Shown: positions 7,388-14,770 of the stretch, one piece after another
Layout of the letters: the number at the start of each line of letters is the position of its first letter
Numbering within the stretch: position 1 is the stretch's first letter
IMG/VR virus record: IMGVR_UViG_3300027749_003743
Coordinates: 1 to 25,182 of that record
Source of the DNA: a virus
Reading direction: 5' to 3' (one strand)
Length of the DNA stretch: 25,182 nucleotides
Program-made: the position numbers and the translations under genes
Notes under the pieces: generated by a model
Told to the model about the DNA's origin: nothing
What the model saw: only the letters and a program-made list of their open reading frames with translations
Databases searched by the model: none

Positions 7388-7717
7388 TTGTATAAACAGA
7401 CAATAATACACACTAGATTAACCTCTGATACTCCGTTTTTTTGGGAAGTTGAACATTTGGGCATGCCAAAACATGCTGTTATCAACAAAAAAATAAAAGA
7501 AATTTGGGGCAACGATGTTGAGTGTTTAGAAAGAATTTATTCAGATGATGGACTAACAGCCACAATAGTACATATTTGTGCTAGTAAAGAGTTGTATTAT
7601 CAACACAAAAAAACTATGAATGACATCATATGTGAGTTGGGGTGGTGGGAATTTAGGAACAAATATAATAAGGATAGAAACATAATTCGACAAATAGTTG
7701 AAGAAGATTTATCATAA
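7388..7717 (+). CDS. small paralogous family protein, copy 2 (unknown)
   Basis: A 109-residue paralogue of the products at 3246 and 7739. It keeps MYKxT, TR, PFFWE, YSDDGL, YYxxK, WxFRxxYN, NIIRQ and an acidic end. The start codon is a TTG; the alignment of its first residues with the ATG-started MYK of both paralogues supports it, and it lies 3 bases after the previous stop, which suits coupled translation without a strong ribosome binding site. It is the most divergent of the three through the middle. Function not recognised. Confidence 0.82.
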   Translation: MYKQTIIHTRLTSDTPFFWEVEHLGMPKHAVINKKIKEIWGNDVECLERIYSDDGLTATIVHICASKELYYQHKKTMNDIICELGWWEFRNKYNKDRNIIRQIVEEDLS

Positions 7718-7720
7718 ATA
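7713..7720 (+). promoter_or_regulatory. late-promoter-like CATAAATA
   Basis: CATAAATA overlaps the stop of copy 2 and lies 18 bases before the ATG of copy 3, with AAAGGAAA as ribosome binding site between them. Confidence 0.4.
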
Positions 7721-7738
7721 GTTAAAAGGAAATAGAAA

Positions 7739-8056
7739 ATGTACAAAGTAACAGTAGTTAATACTCGCCCTAATGCGGATATCCCGTTCATTTGGGAAAC
7801 CAATTTAATAGATTATCCGTCAATAAATGATGCGCTACACGCAGGATTTGGGGATGACGTAACCTTTGACACAAAGGTATATTCTGATGATAGACTAGTA
7901 GCTACACAGACCTTTTTATCACCTAGCATGGAAATTTATTATCAAGCAAAGGGTAGAGTAGCAGTTGACAAGTTATTGATTAACTTTTGGATTGTGAGAG
8001 ATAACTATAATTTTGATAACAATATATTTCGTCAATCCACTGAAGAAGAAATCTAA
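7739..8056 (+). CDS. small paralogous family protein, copy 3 (unknown)
   Basis: A 105-residue paralogue, closer to copy 1 in its ends (MYKVT, PFxWET, YNxxNNIF, TEEEI) and to copy 2 in the centre (YSDD). It has its own AAAGGAAA ribosome binding site and CATAAATA box. The 3' end overlaps the opposite-strand TauD-like oxygenase gene by 4 bases, so two of the three family members converge directly on an oxygenase gene. Function not recognised; no motif points to catalysis. Confidence 0.85.
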   Translation: MYKVTVVNTRPNADIPFIWETNLIDYPSINDALHAGFGDDVTFDTKVYSDDRLVATQTFLSPSMEIYYQAKGRVAVDKLLINFWIVRDNYNFDNNIFRQSTEEEI

Positions 8057-8913
8057 ACAAAGTTAAAAGTTAACCGTTTTAACACACGGCCAGACTCACC
8101 AGCAGTACTTGAATCAACTACTGCTGTCCTTTTGTGTACATTGAACCAGTTATCATATACAATAATATCCCCTTCTTCCCAATGATGATCATACAACGTA
8201 TTGCTCTTGCGTTCTATTAAATCATACACTTTATTAATAAATTCAGAAGTTTGCTCCCCGTCTAATTGAATTCCACGTTGTTCAATGTGATGTATCCAAG
8301 CAAATGTTTTGGGAGTTCTAAACATACAATTAACAGTGGGGGACTGTTTAAGTGTTTTGGGATTAGTTTTTAAAAATGGCAAGCGTTCAAGTCTAGTATT
8401 TGGTCTATACATATCATGCATCCAAACCCAACAATCATTATAACTAACACGTTCTTCTTCGTTAAATAAATCCCATCCCAATTCTAAATTCAACCAAGAT
8501 GTAACCCCTGACCCGTCGGTTGTGTTGTTATACATATACAATAATCGACCCGGGTAGCTAGTTGGACCTATATGCGCCATGTCAGCATGATAATCCATAT
8601 GACGATCACCAAAGAAGTTATTAGTACTCTTGAAGTGACTAACTGGTTTGTCAGTAGTTCTATCTGCTAATGTCCTGTCAAACCCGTTACTAACTTCAGG
8701 TCTACTATAATCGTTTTGGCCCCACACTCTACCAAATTTTTGACCCAAATCATAAAATTCATCATCATTAAGTTTTTTATTTAAATTTTTTATGAGAATT
8801 AAATTTCTAGATAATACAAGTTGTTGCCACCAATCAGATGATTGATACATAGCTTCTTCATAGGTTACTCTTACTGTAGTTCCCCATTCAGGATATATAG
8901 GTAATAGTTCCAT
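8053..8913 (-). CDS. TauD/TfdA-family 2-oxoglutarate dioxygenase
   Basis: A 286-residue protein of the usual length for the family. It has HxD at His109 and Asp111 (DYHADMAHIGP), the 2-oxoglutarate-contacting Thr138 (GVTSWLN), the distal iron ligand His260 (NWFNVHKRT) and arginines 276 and 280 (GRVLKRLTF), one of which should bind the carboxylate of 2-oxoglutarate. TauD/TfdA enzymes hydroxylate small substrates, often releasing a product such as sulfite, and some act in natural-product pathways, such as clavaminate synthase. Its start codon overlaps the desaturase stop by one base (TAATG), so both are translated from one message. The physiological substrate cannot be told. Confidence 0.88.
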   Translation of the reverse strand: MELLPIYPEWGTTVRVTYEEAMYQSSDWWQQLVLSRNLILIKNLNKKLNDDEFYDLGQKFGRVWGQNDYSRPEVSNGFDRTLADRTTDKPVSHFKSTNNFFGDRHMDYHADMAHIGPTSYPGRLLYMYNNTTDGSGVTSWLNLELGWDLFNEEERVSYNDCWVWMHDMYRPNTRLERLPFLKTNPKTLKQSPTVNCMFRTPKTFAWIHHIEQRGIQLDGEQTSEFINKVYDLIERKSNTLYDHHWEEGDIIVYDNWFNVHKRTAVVDSSTAGESGRVLKRLTFNFV

Positions 8914-9704
8914 TAATTTTTCAAGAAAGGCAAAAAGAGTTTACAAGGATCATATTCCCACCACTTGCCACTGATGCTTGAGCCAAAGTCAAAAGACTTG
9001 GGATCGTAATGATGATTGTTATGCCAACCTTGACCCCATGCTAAGTAGGCTAAAAGTATGTTGTTATGTGAGTTATCTTTAGTTTCAAAATTTCTATAGC
9101 CAATTTTTAATTTCATATGACCAACTACATTAATTAAGTTTTCTTGTGATAAACAGATAGCAGTTACCAAAAAGAAACCGGTGAGAGCAAGTTGCCAATT
9201 AAACAAGGCAACTAGCAGCGGCACTCCCCATAATATTCTTTGTTGATACTGGTGAAACCAGACATGATTTGACTTACGCATTAAGTCTACAGCATACTTG
9301 GGATTTACCATTGGATTTTCCTCAGTCATATGACAAAACCAACCAGCAAACGCATGCCATATTCCATGTAACGGACTATGTAAATCTCGTTCGGTGTCTG
9401 CGTGAGAATGGTGATAGCCGCGATGTATAGCAGTCCAAAAGATGCTACTACCTTGTCCTGCAAATACTGCTAAAAACAATATTATATTTTCTTTCCAAGT
9501 AGGAAGAGTGTGTGTTTTATGACTGATAACTCTATGATATCCTACCGCGATACCCAGGCCACCAACTAGCACCCACATAATAAATGTCGCTATCAGATAG
9601 TATGCTGGAATAATTCCCGCAATCAGCAACCCAATCGTTATCAAACCCAAAAGGGTCATGGGTACAAAACTAAACCAAAAGGCTCGTGAAATATTTTTTA
9701 ACAT
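8913..9704 (-). CDS. membrane fatty-acid desaturase (delta-9 acyl type)
   Basis: A 263-residue integral membrane diiron enzyme. Hydrophobic segments lie at about 10-55, 73-90 and 155-190. The three histidine boxes are present: HRVISH (57-62), HRGYHHSH (94-101) followed by DTERDLHSP, and HNNHH (228-232). Together they hold the two irons that insert a cis double bond in an acyl chain of a lipid or CoA/ACP thioester. The DTERDLHSP run after the second box is typical of the stearoyl-CoA-like desaturase superfamily. It is translationally coupled to the TauD-like gene. A GATAAATA box at 9726-9733 lies 21 bases before the ATG. Possible roles are membrane fluidity during infection or tailoring of a lipid made by the island. 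Confidence 0.9.
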   Translation of the reverse strand: MLKNISRAFWFSFVPMTLLGLITIGLLIAGIIPAYYLIATFIMWVLVGGLGIAVGYHRVISHKTHTLPTWKENIILFLAVFAGQGSSIFWTAIHRGYHHSHADTERDLHSPLHGIWHAFAGWFCHMTEENPMVNPKYAVDLMRKSNHVWFHQYQQRILWGVPLLVALFNWQLALTGFFLVTAICLSQENLINVVGHMKLKIGYRNFETKDNSHNNILLAYLAWGQGWHNNHHYDPKSFDFGSSISGKWWEYDPCKLFLPFLKN

Positions 9705-9724
9705 AATTATCCAATCATATAATT

Positions 9725-10270
9725 TTATTTATCTGATAAACTTACAACATATTGTTTTGTGTAATTGATAATCTTTGGTCCAATTGGTTTGAATTTTCTA
9801 TATATGTCAGGCCAATCATTAAACAACCCACCTCGTTTTCCCTGATCTACTCGTTCAAACCACTTATACATCCCCAAATTATATTCATTAAAAGAAATCC
9901 AGACATTCTTATAATGAGTAACTTCTTCTAACGCAGCAGGTAATATGTGTGTAGCAATATAGTATTTAACCCTATGTTTTGGTAAAATATACATCCTAGT
10001 TAGCATTAGCGCAGTCTCGGGTTCTAGTTGGTATTCATTCCAACCAGCACTACATACGTAATTCCCATCTTCTTCAATTACGTAATACTTACCTTTCCCT
10101 TCTTTGTATCTTCCGTTCCCCAATATATGAAATAAATTGCCCGGGTCATTGGCATGATCCGGATGATAATTTAGAATATTGGATTCAGTATCAACCGTAG
10201 CCAGTCCCTTCTTAAGTAAATCAATTACGTAAGTGTTGGACAAATCATGTATTGTGTGTAAAATTATCAT
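9725..10270 (-). CDS. GNAT-like acetyltransferase
   Basis: The 181-residue product shows a GNAT-like layout. The strand TALMLTRMYILPKHR (about 87-100) resembles the conserved strand and the acetyl-CoA pyrophosphate-binding loop, then come a helix ATHILPAALEEV and the late strand VWISFNEYNLGMYKWFERV, with the usual N-x-x-xxxxY-x-x-x pattern of the C-terminal motif. The expected role is N- or O-acetylation of a small molecule, sugar or protein. It overlaps the preceding gene by 26 bases and ends 20 bases before the desaturase start. The family call rests on pattern only. Confidence 0.6.
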   Translation of the reverse strand: MIILHTIHDLSNTYVIDLLKKGLATVDTESNILNYHPDHANDPGNLFHILGNGRYKEGKGKYYVIEEDGNYVCSAGWNEYQLEPETALMLTRMYILPKHRVKYYIATHILPAALEEVTHYKNVWISFNEYNLGMYKWFERVDQGKRGGLFNDWPDIYRKFKPIGPKIINYTKQYVVSLSDK

Positions 10271-10736
10271 TAATTCCTCGATGTTCCTGTTTTAACAAAT
10301 AGCACCTAACGATAGAATCAAATTCTGATAGATTCCTATTGAATAATAATTCCCAATAATTTGTAAAATTACATTTAGTTTTGCTTGGTACAAATATTTC
10401 ATCTACGAAAAAATATCTATCATTAATATAGCTATTCCAATCTGAGTTTTGAGTGCGTAATACATAAAACTTTAATCTATTATTGTATTCGTTTTGTTTA
10501 ATTATTTCTGCTAGTATATCCTCATCAAAATTATGAGAGGTTATGTACCAAGACAAATCCTCATCACTTATATAATATGACATAAATGATTTTAATTCTT
10601 CATTTTTTATCAACCCATACGAATGAAAATTATTTAGGTCGCTCAAGTAGGTGCTGGAAAAGATTTCATAGTGCGCCGCATTGTCAAATAACTTTTTGAC
10701 CAATGGTTTATGAGATGGTAATAGTTTAATTATCAT
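10245..10736 (-). CDS. hypothetical protein, possibly GNAT-related
   Basis: A 163-residue protein of unclear family. The N-terminus MIIKLLPSHKPLVKKLF and the following SYYISDEDLSWYITSHNF, in which a strand carrying a chance of substrate contact leads to LKFYVLRT, loosely recall the first half of acetyltransferase-like phage proteins, but no acetyl-CoA loop is clear. It may be a degraded or specialised partner of the next protein, whose gene overlaps it by 26 bases. It overlaps the upstream PP-loop gene by 11 bases. Confidence 0.5.
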   Translation of the reverse strand: MIIKLLPSHKPLVKKLFDNAAHYEIFSSTYLSDLNNFHSYGLIKNEELKSFMSYYISDEDLSWYITSHNFDEDILAEIIKQNEYNNRLKFYVLRTQNSDWNSYINDRYFFVDEIFVPSKTKCNFTNYWELLFNRNLSEFDSIVRCYLLKQEHRGINDNFTHNT

Positions 10737-11631
10737 TATACAATTGCCTTTTTAATTCATCTATATATAAACCGTCCAAACTATGTTCCAATCTTTTCAC
10801 ATGACTATTTTGTAACTTACGATAAGCCTCCAAGTTCATTCCCATTAAATGCTCATATCCATGTGTCTTTGTCTTTTCTAATAAAGTTGGCATTAACTTG
10901 TTTAATACTTGATTTTTTGTACTTATACTTGATAACTTATAAGGTAACTTGTTATCAATCAAATCTTGTATAATCGGTTCATCTAAGTAGTATGCTATCA
11001 TTTCCGGAGTATACGAAAACCATTCATTTACTAATGGTATGTTATATTTTAAACTAAATCGCATAGCACTCGCATCTTCGTTTTCTCTAAAACAATAATA
11101 CCATTTAGAATTTGTTTGTCGTAATAACATTTCTCCGCCCATAATAGCAGGCGCTTGTAATTTCAAAATAGTATGATATACAGTAAGATATGCTAATTGT
11201 CTACAATGAATGTTTGAGGCAAATTCATATGCCTGGCCGCTTTTATAGAAGTCAACTACATCAAAATCAATTACTTCTAACGCAAGATCCAGTTCTGTTG
11301 ATATACGCTTTGCTAGAAGTAAATCACCAAGATTATAATCATTTGCAAACTTAATGAAAACAATTCTAGGTTTAACTCCGATATGAGTAAACGCACGTAA
11401 TACAATTTCACTATCAGTTCCACCACTGAACAATACTAACAAATCTTTGCCAAACTCTTTATAGATTAAGTTGGCGGTGCGATATTGTTCTTGTAGCCAA
11501 CTACTAGTTTTATAGTAATCGGTATCTATATTACCCACTTTTACTTTAAATTTATCATAACAAGTTTGTCTATACCCATACTGAGTATCATTTATGGTAT
11601 AGCTTAAATGATTGTTGCGGGTAAAATTCAT
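10726..11631 (-). CDS. PP-loop ATP pyrophosphatase-like protein (second of two)
   Basis: A 301-residue protein with the PP-loop SGGTDS at 69-74 after the strand DLLVLF, then EIVLRAF and a second strand RIVFIKF. This is the adenylation fold of the asparagine synthetase, QueC and tRNA-modifying families. No glutaminase domain or zinc-binding Cys set is present. It shares the PP-loop, a short N-terminal part and a phage-like context with the protein at 5164, but the rest differs. An AATAAATA box (11639-11646) lies 7 bases before the ATG, leaving no room for a ribosome binding site. It leads the operon of GNAT-like, desaturase and TauD-like genes. Confidence 0.75.
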   Translation of the reverse strand: MNFTRNNHLSYTINDTQYGYRQTCYDKFKVKVGNIDTDYYKTSSWLQEQYRTANLIYKEFGKDLLVLFSGGTDSEIVLRAFTHIGVKPRIVFIKFANDYNLGDLLLAKRISTELDLALEVIDFDVVDFYKSGQAYEFASNIHCRQLAYLTVYHTILKLQAPAIMGGEMLLRQTNSKWYYCFRENEDASAMRFSLKYNIPLVNEWFSYTPEMIAYYLDEPIIQDLIDNKLPYKLSSISTKNQVLNKLMPTLLEKTKTHGYEHLMGMNLEAYRKLQNSHVKRLEHSLDGLYIDELKRQLYNDN

Positions 11632-11638
11632 ATGTTAT

Positions 11639-11655
11639 TATTTATTTAATAAATA
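11639..11655. promoter_or_regulatory. back-to-back late-promoter-like pair
   Basis: AATAAATA on the minus strand (11646-11639) and AATAAATA on the plus strand (11648-11655) lie one base apart and point outward. The minus box is 7 bases from the ATG at 11631 and the plus box 4 bases from the ATG at 11660. As transcription units they would give near-leaderless messages in both directions. Confidence 0.45.
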
Positions 11656-11659
11656 GTTG

Positions 11660-12271
11660 ATGACTACAAAAGCAGTATGGTATCACAAACGGGCTAATCT
11701 TGATCCGGAATTAGTATCTCGGATCACAAAAGAATTACAAGACGCAATTCCAATAATTTATCCAGAATTTGCCTTTAACAAATATTTAGTTAGGGGCAAC
11801 TTTCACGATAAGATAGATCAGGACTTATTCAAAGAGTTATTGCCTTCAATGGCAGTAGCTTTAAAACAAATAGGTATCTACGATATGTGGCATCGTACTG
11901 GACTTGTATCTGCGACTTCTTATCAACCTGTAAAAATTCATCGGGACGATATTGAAGGAAGTGTTAATCCAAAAACAATCGCTTTAAATTTCCCAATATA
12001 TAACTGTGAAGAATCTATTACTTCATTTTATGAAATAAAAGAAGGTGTTGAAATCATAGAGACGCAAGAACGTGAAATCTCTAGTGGAAAGCCTTGGACT
12101 AAAATAGCTGACTCGTGTTTAGAAGAAGTAGATTCTGTAGTAATCTCCGAACCTACATGGCTAAGAGTTAACAAATATCACGGTGTAAAATTAAAGATGG
12201 AAAAGACAACTAGGATAGCGGCCTCTTTGCGCTTTAGACCAGAACCACTTGATTATGTAGATTCATTGTGA
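11660..12271 (+). CDS. 2OG-Fe(II) oxygenase-like protein
   Basis: A 203-residue protein with His94 and Asp96 (KIHRDDIEG) as a likely HxD pair, then the strand TIALNFPIYNC, a distal His174 (NKYHGV) and Arg185 (TTRIAASLRF). This order fits the double-stranded beta-helix oxygenase fold. A TTG three bases upstream (11657) could also serve as start; the ATG was preferred. There is no ribosome binding site and a late-promoter-like box is only 4 bases away. It is the only oxygenase-like gene on the plus strand. Its 3' end overlaps the aminotransferase-like gene by 9 bases. Confidence 0.65.
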   Translation: MTTKAVWYHKRANLDPELVSRITKELQDAIPIIYPEFAFNKYLVRGNFHDKIDQDLFKELLPSMAVALKQIGIYDMWHRTGLVSATSYQPVKIHRDDIEGSVNPKTIALNFPIYNCEESITSFYEIKEGVEIIETQEREISSGKPWTKIADSCLEEVDSVVISEPTWLRVNKYHGVKLKMEKTTRIAASLRFRPEPLDYVDSL

Positions 12272-13096
12272 ATCTAATTTAGTCTGTATCAAATCTTTTA
12301 TATGGTTAGTAATACAGATTTTATTGTTATTTTTATCAAACGCCCACATCCAGATATCAGCAGGTCGTAAATCATTTGCCAAACAATATTCTAATTGATA
12401 TTTTTTTGCATGTTCAGTAATATATGTTGGCTTAAAATTAGGTAGTATAACTTTAGCTGCTTCTACCGCTAAAGTATTAAAATAGCTAAATCTGTACATT
12501 GTACTTATAGGTCTAGTTAACGTTTCTGCTAGATTATCACCAAACACTATTCCGGCTCTAATACCTGCTAACTTGAAGTTTTTACTTAAGCTAAACGCCA
12601 CAGCATCAAATACTGGATCGCTTGTATCCAATGTATCAAGTGTACTTCCATAAAACGCACAGTCTAAAAATATTTTAGTATTAACGTTTTTACAATGTGA
12701 TATCAATGAATTGAACCATGGAGTTATTCCACCCTCATGATTAGGCTGACTAACTATAACATAACTGTTAGGTTTTATACTTGTGATTTCAGAAGGGTTT
12801 ATAAATTTATAATTATATGGTCTTAGTATTACATTATAAAACGCATAATCAGTAGTGAAAGCATAGAAGGTATCTACTTTTTTATTTTTATATGCTATTT
12901 GATTGATTAACGCATCGTGTATGCCATTTGTAATAGCCCAATCATTTTTGTTTTCGCATCCGGCAAATGGCTTTATCCAATCAACCCATAATTGCCTATA
13001 CTCTTTTATATCTTCATCATCACCTTTATTTTTTATTTTCATCTCACTAAGTTTATTCATAACTTGAGTGGGACAAAAGCTATAGACATGTGGCAT
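12263..13096 (-). CDS. truncated PLP-dependent aminotransferase-like protein
   Basis: A fold-type I aminotransferase core in 277 residues, against about 370-400 in the family. Visible are the phosphate-binding start TNGIHDAL (56-63), a version of the NPxNPTG turn (QPNHEGG, Asn119), the cofactor-contacting Asp145 and Tyr149 (FLDCAFYG) and the Schiff-base Lys172 in SLSKNFKLAGIRAG, with Arg180 for the phosphate. The C-terminal small domain that normally supplies the substrate-carboxylate Arg is largely absent. It may act on an unusual substrate, work as a lyase or decarboxylase, or be a binding protein. It follows the oxygenase-like gene by 1 base. The cofactor site looks intact. Confidence 0.75.
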   Translation of the reverse strand: MPHVYSFCPTQVMNKLSEMKIKNKGDDEDIKEYRQLWVDWIKPFAGCENKNDWAITNGIHDALINQIAYKNKKVDTFYAFTTDYAFYNVILRPYNYKFINPSEITSIKPNSYVIVSQPNHEGGITPWFNSLISHCKNVNTKIFLDCAFYGSTLDTLDTSDPVFDAVAFSLSKNFKLAGIRAGIVFGDNLAETLTRPISTMYRFSYFNTLAVEAAKVILPNFKPTYITEHAKKYQLEYCLANDLRPADIWMWAFDKNNNKICITNHIKDLIQTKLDSQ

Positions 13097-13097
13097 T

Positions 13098-13580
13098 TTA
13101 ACTTACTACTCCACCAACTAGATGTAACCGCGGCATTGAAGAACAGTTCATTGCTGTATGAATTTCTCTAGTGTCAGCCCAATAAACTGATCCTATATCC
13201 AGGTTATGTATAGTTCCCTGTTTAAAAACAAGATAGCAATCATCGTTAGTTATTATTGGTATATGAATCCTAGGTGAAGTATCTCTGTGCATACTATAAC
13301 AACTATTGGGACCCATCCACATAAATCTAGTGCGAATCAATTTGTATTTGTTAATTATTTCTTCAAATATTGTTCCCACAAATAAAGGATTTAATTCACA
13401 ATAACTTTTTTCTGAGCCATTCTGTTTTCCAGTAGATCCTGTCCACATGTCATCACCAATCCGATATTGTAAACCGGCTTGTTTTTTTGAAGCCACTTCT
13501 AGCCAGGTGATATCATTTTCAAGACTTTTATACTGAGACAGTACTAACTCACTATCAATTGAATCGATTATGTTTATCAT
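13098..13580 (-). CDS. aspartyl/asparaginyl hydroxylase-like 2OG oxygenase
   Basis: A compact 160-residue protein with HxD at His98 and Asp100 (YSMHRDTSPRIHIPI), a distal His141 (REIHTAMN) after GSVYWADT, and Arg151 (PRLHLV). The MHRD-x-x-PR-x-H-x-PI signature is typical of the aspartyl/asparaginyl beta-hydroxylase-like subgroup, in which Arg104 helps bind 2-oxoglutarate. This is the clearest of the four small oxygenases. The ATG overlaps the methyltransferase stop by 4 bases (ATGA), and the aminotransferase-like gene follows after one base, so the three form a tight minus-strand operon. Confidence 0.8.
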   Translation of the reverse strand: MINIIDSIDSELVLSQYKSLENDITWLEVASKKQAGLQYRIGDDMWTGSTGKQNGSEKSYCELNPLFVGTIFEEIINKYKLIRTRFMWMGPNSCYSMHRDTSPRIHIPIITNDDCYLVFKQGTIHNLDIGSVYWADTREIHTAMNCSSMPRLHLVGGVVS

Positions 13581-14197
13581 ATATCAAAATACCAAATAGT
13601 AGATTCATAGTCTACGTAGCGAGTAGTTTTAACCCTCTGATTTAATACAGTTTGTAAATATTTAACATTCATATATACGTCAGGAAAGCGATTTAAGTCG
13701 TTCATATTAAAATCATGCCCTACTAATCTACCGCCGGGTTTAATTTTAGGTAACCAATAATCTAACCATACTCTGTCAGATGGATTTGTGTGAGCCGCAT
13801 CTAAAAACAAGAAATCAATTGGTTCGTTCCAATCAGGAATATCAGCTGGGTTAACTGCTCGTATAGTTGTAATATTTTTACAGTCTTTTGTGTTTTTTAA
13901 AAATACATCAAGTGAACATTTTGTTCCTACGTCAGGCAATCCATTAAAGTTAGTATCTACTGCTGCTAATCTGAGTTTTGACTTATAGACAGCAACTGAT
14001 CTAGTACATTCCCAGTCGTTCCACGCATCCATACAATATAGTTTGCCCAATGGAATAGAATTACTTATTTCCCAACTGCTTCGACCCAAAAATGATCCTA
14101 TTTCTACTCCTACACAACTTTCTGTATTGTATTTAGAAAACAATTCTCGCAAAACACCACACTCCTGGTGCGTCATAAAACCTGGTATATTATTCAT
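13577..14197 (-). CDS. class I SAM-dependent methyltransferase
   Basis: A 206-residue Rossmann methyltransferase. Motif I is VEIGSFLGRS (31-40), the acidic residue binding the ribose is Asp57 in YCMDAW, the segment FLFLDAAH (129-136) forms strand 4, and KPGGRLVGHD (153-162) is the post-motif. FLDAAH and GHDF recall the Methyltransf_24 and catechol O-methyltransferase-like group, which often bind a metal through such Asp and His residues and methylate oxygens. Substrate unknown. It starts with a CTAAATA box that overlaps the stop of the preceding gene. Confidence 0.85.
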   Translation of the reverse strand: MNNIPGFMTHQECGVLRELFSKYNTESCVGVEIGSFLGRSSWEISNSIPLGKLYCMDAWNDWECTRSVAVYKSKLRLAAVDTNFNGLPDVGTKCSLDVFLKNTKDCKNITTIRAVNPADIPDWNEPIDFLFLDAAHTNPSDRVWLDYWLPKIKPGGRLVGHDFNMNDLNRFPDVYMNVKYLQTVLNQRVKTTRYVDYESTIWYFDI

Positions 14198-14201
14198 AAT
14201 A

Positions 14202-14759
14202 TTATTTAGTACCTATAATCATGTATCTAGTGAAACTAAACTTTGGGTATGAAAAATCTTTAGATCCAGCATAACTGTATTCACTTAATGGATAGTAATT
14301 TATAAAACTTTCAAGCGAATCAGTGTGAACAGTATGCTCATCTTCATGTATCATATTGTTTCCCTGTATAATTACTCTCATCCCGGAAGGAAGATTATTA
14401 AACCAATCCATTGTCTCAAAGTGTTCTGATGCGGTATTAATAATTAAATCACAATTACCTTTTAAAGGAAAGATAGGCTTAGCACAATCTTCAGTAAATG
14501 CTCTAAATCTTTTTTGAAATTTCCAGGCTTCATTAATCATATTTGCAATATGTTCGCAACTAGGATCTAAATCAAAACTTTCAATTTGATTAACTTTGAA
14601 CTTTCCTCGACTTAACAATAAAAATGCCGTTATAGCGTACCACCCAGCATATATGTGAGTGGTATCACTATACCAATTTAAATTTTCTAATTCTTCGCAT
14701 AGCCAAATTTTACTTTCAACTTGACTATGCGTGAAGGCATCATTGTTGAATGCTATCAT
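14202..14759 (-). CDS. SAM-dependent methyltransferase-like protein
   Basis: A 185-residue protein with features of a degenerate class I methyltransferase. A small-residue helix AGWYAITAFLL takes the place of motif I, IESFDLDPSC (about 59-68) is an acidic loop that could bind the ribose of SAM, and DLIINTASEHF (about 104-114) is a motif IV-like strand with an Asn. The SAM-binding glycine loop is weak, so it may bind another ligand. It leads the operon of methyltransferase, oxygenase and aminotransferase-like genes. The AhpD-like gene upstream is separated by 11 bases. Confidence 0.6.
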   Translation of the reverse strand: MIAFNNDAFTHSQVESKIWLCEELENLNWYSDTTHIYAGWYAITAFLLLSRGKFKVNQIESFDLDPSCEHIANMINEAWKFQKRFRAFTEDCAKPIFPLKGNCDLIINTASEHFETMDWFNNLPSGMRVIIQGNNMIHEDEHTVHTDSLESFINYYPLSEYSYAGSKDFSYPKFSFTRYMIIGTK

Positions 14760-14770
14760 AAATTAGTAAA

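Noticed and set aside
8913-9704. Unusual second His box (HRGYHH) as an inactivating change in the desaturase
   Set aside because: All histidines needed are present and this spacing is plausible for some members, so it is not firm evidence of loss of function.
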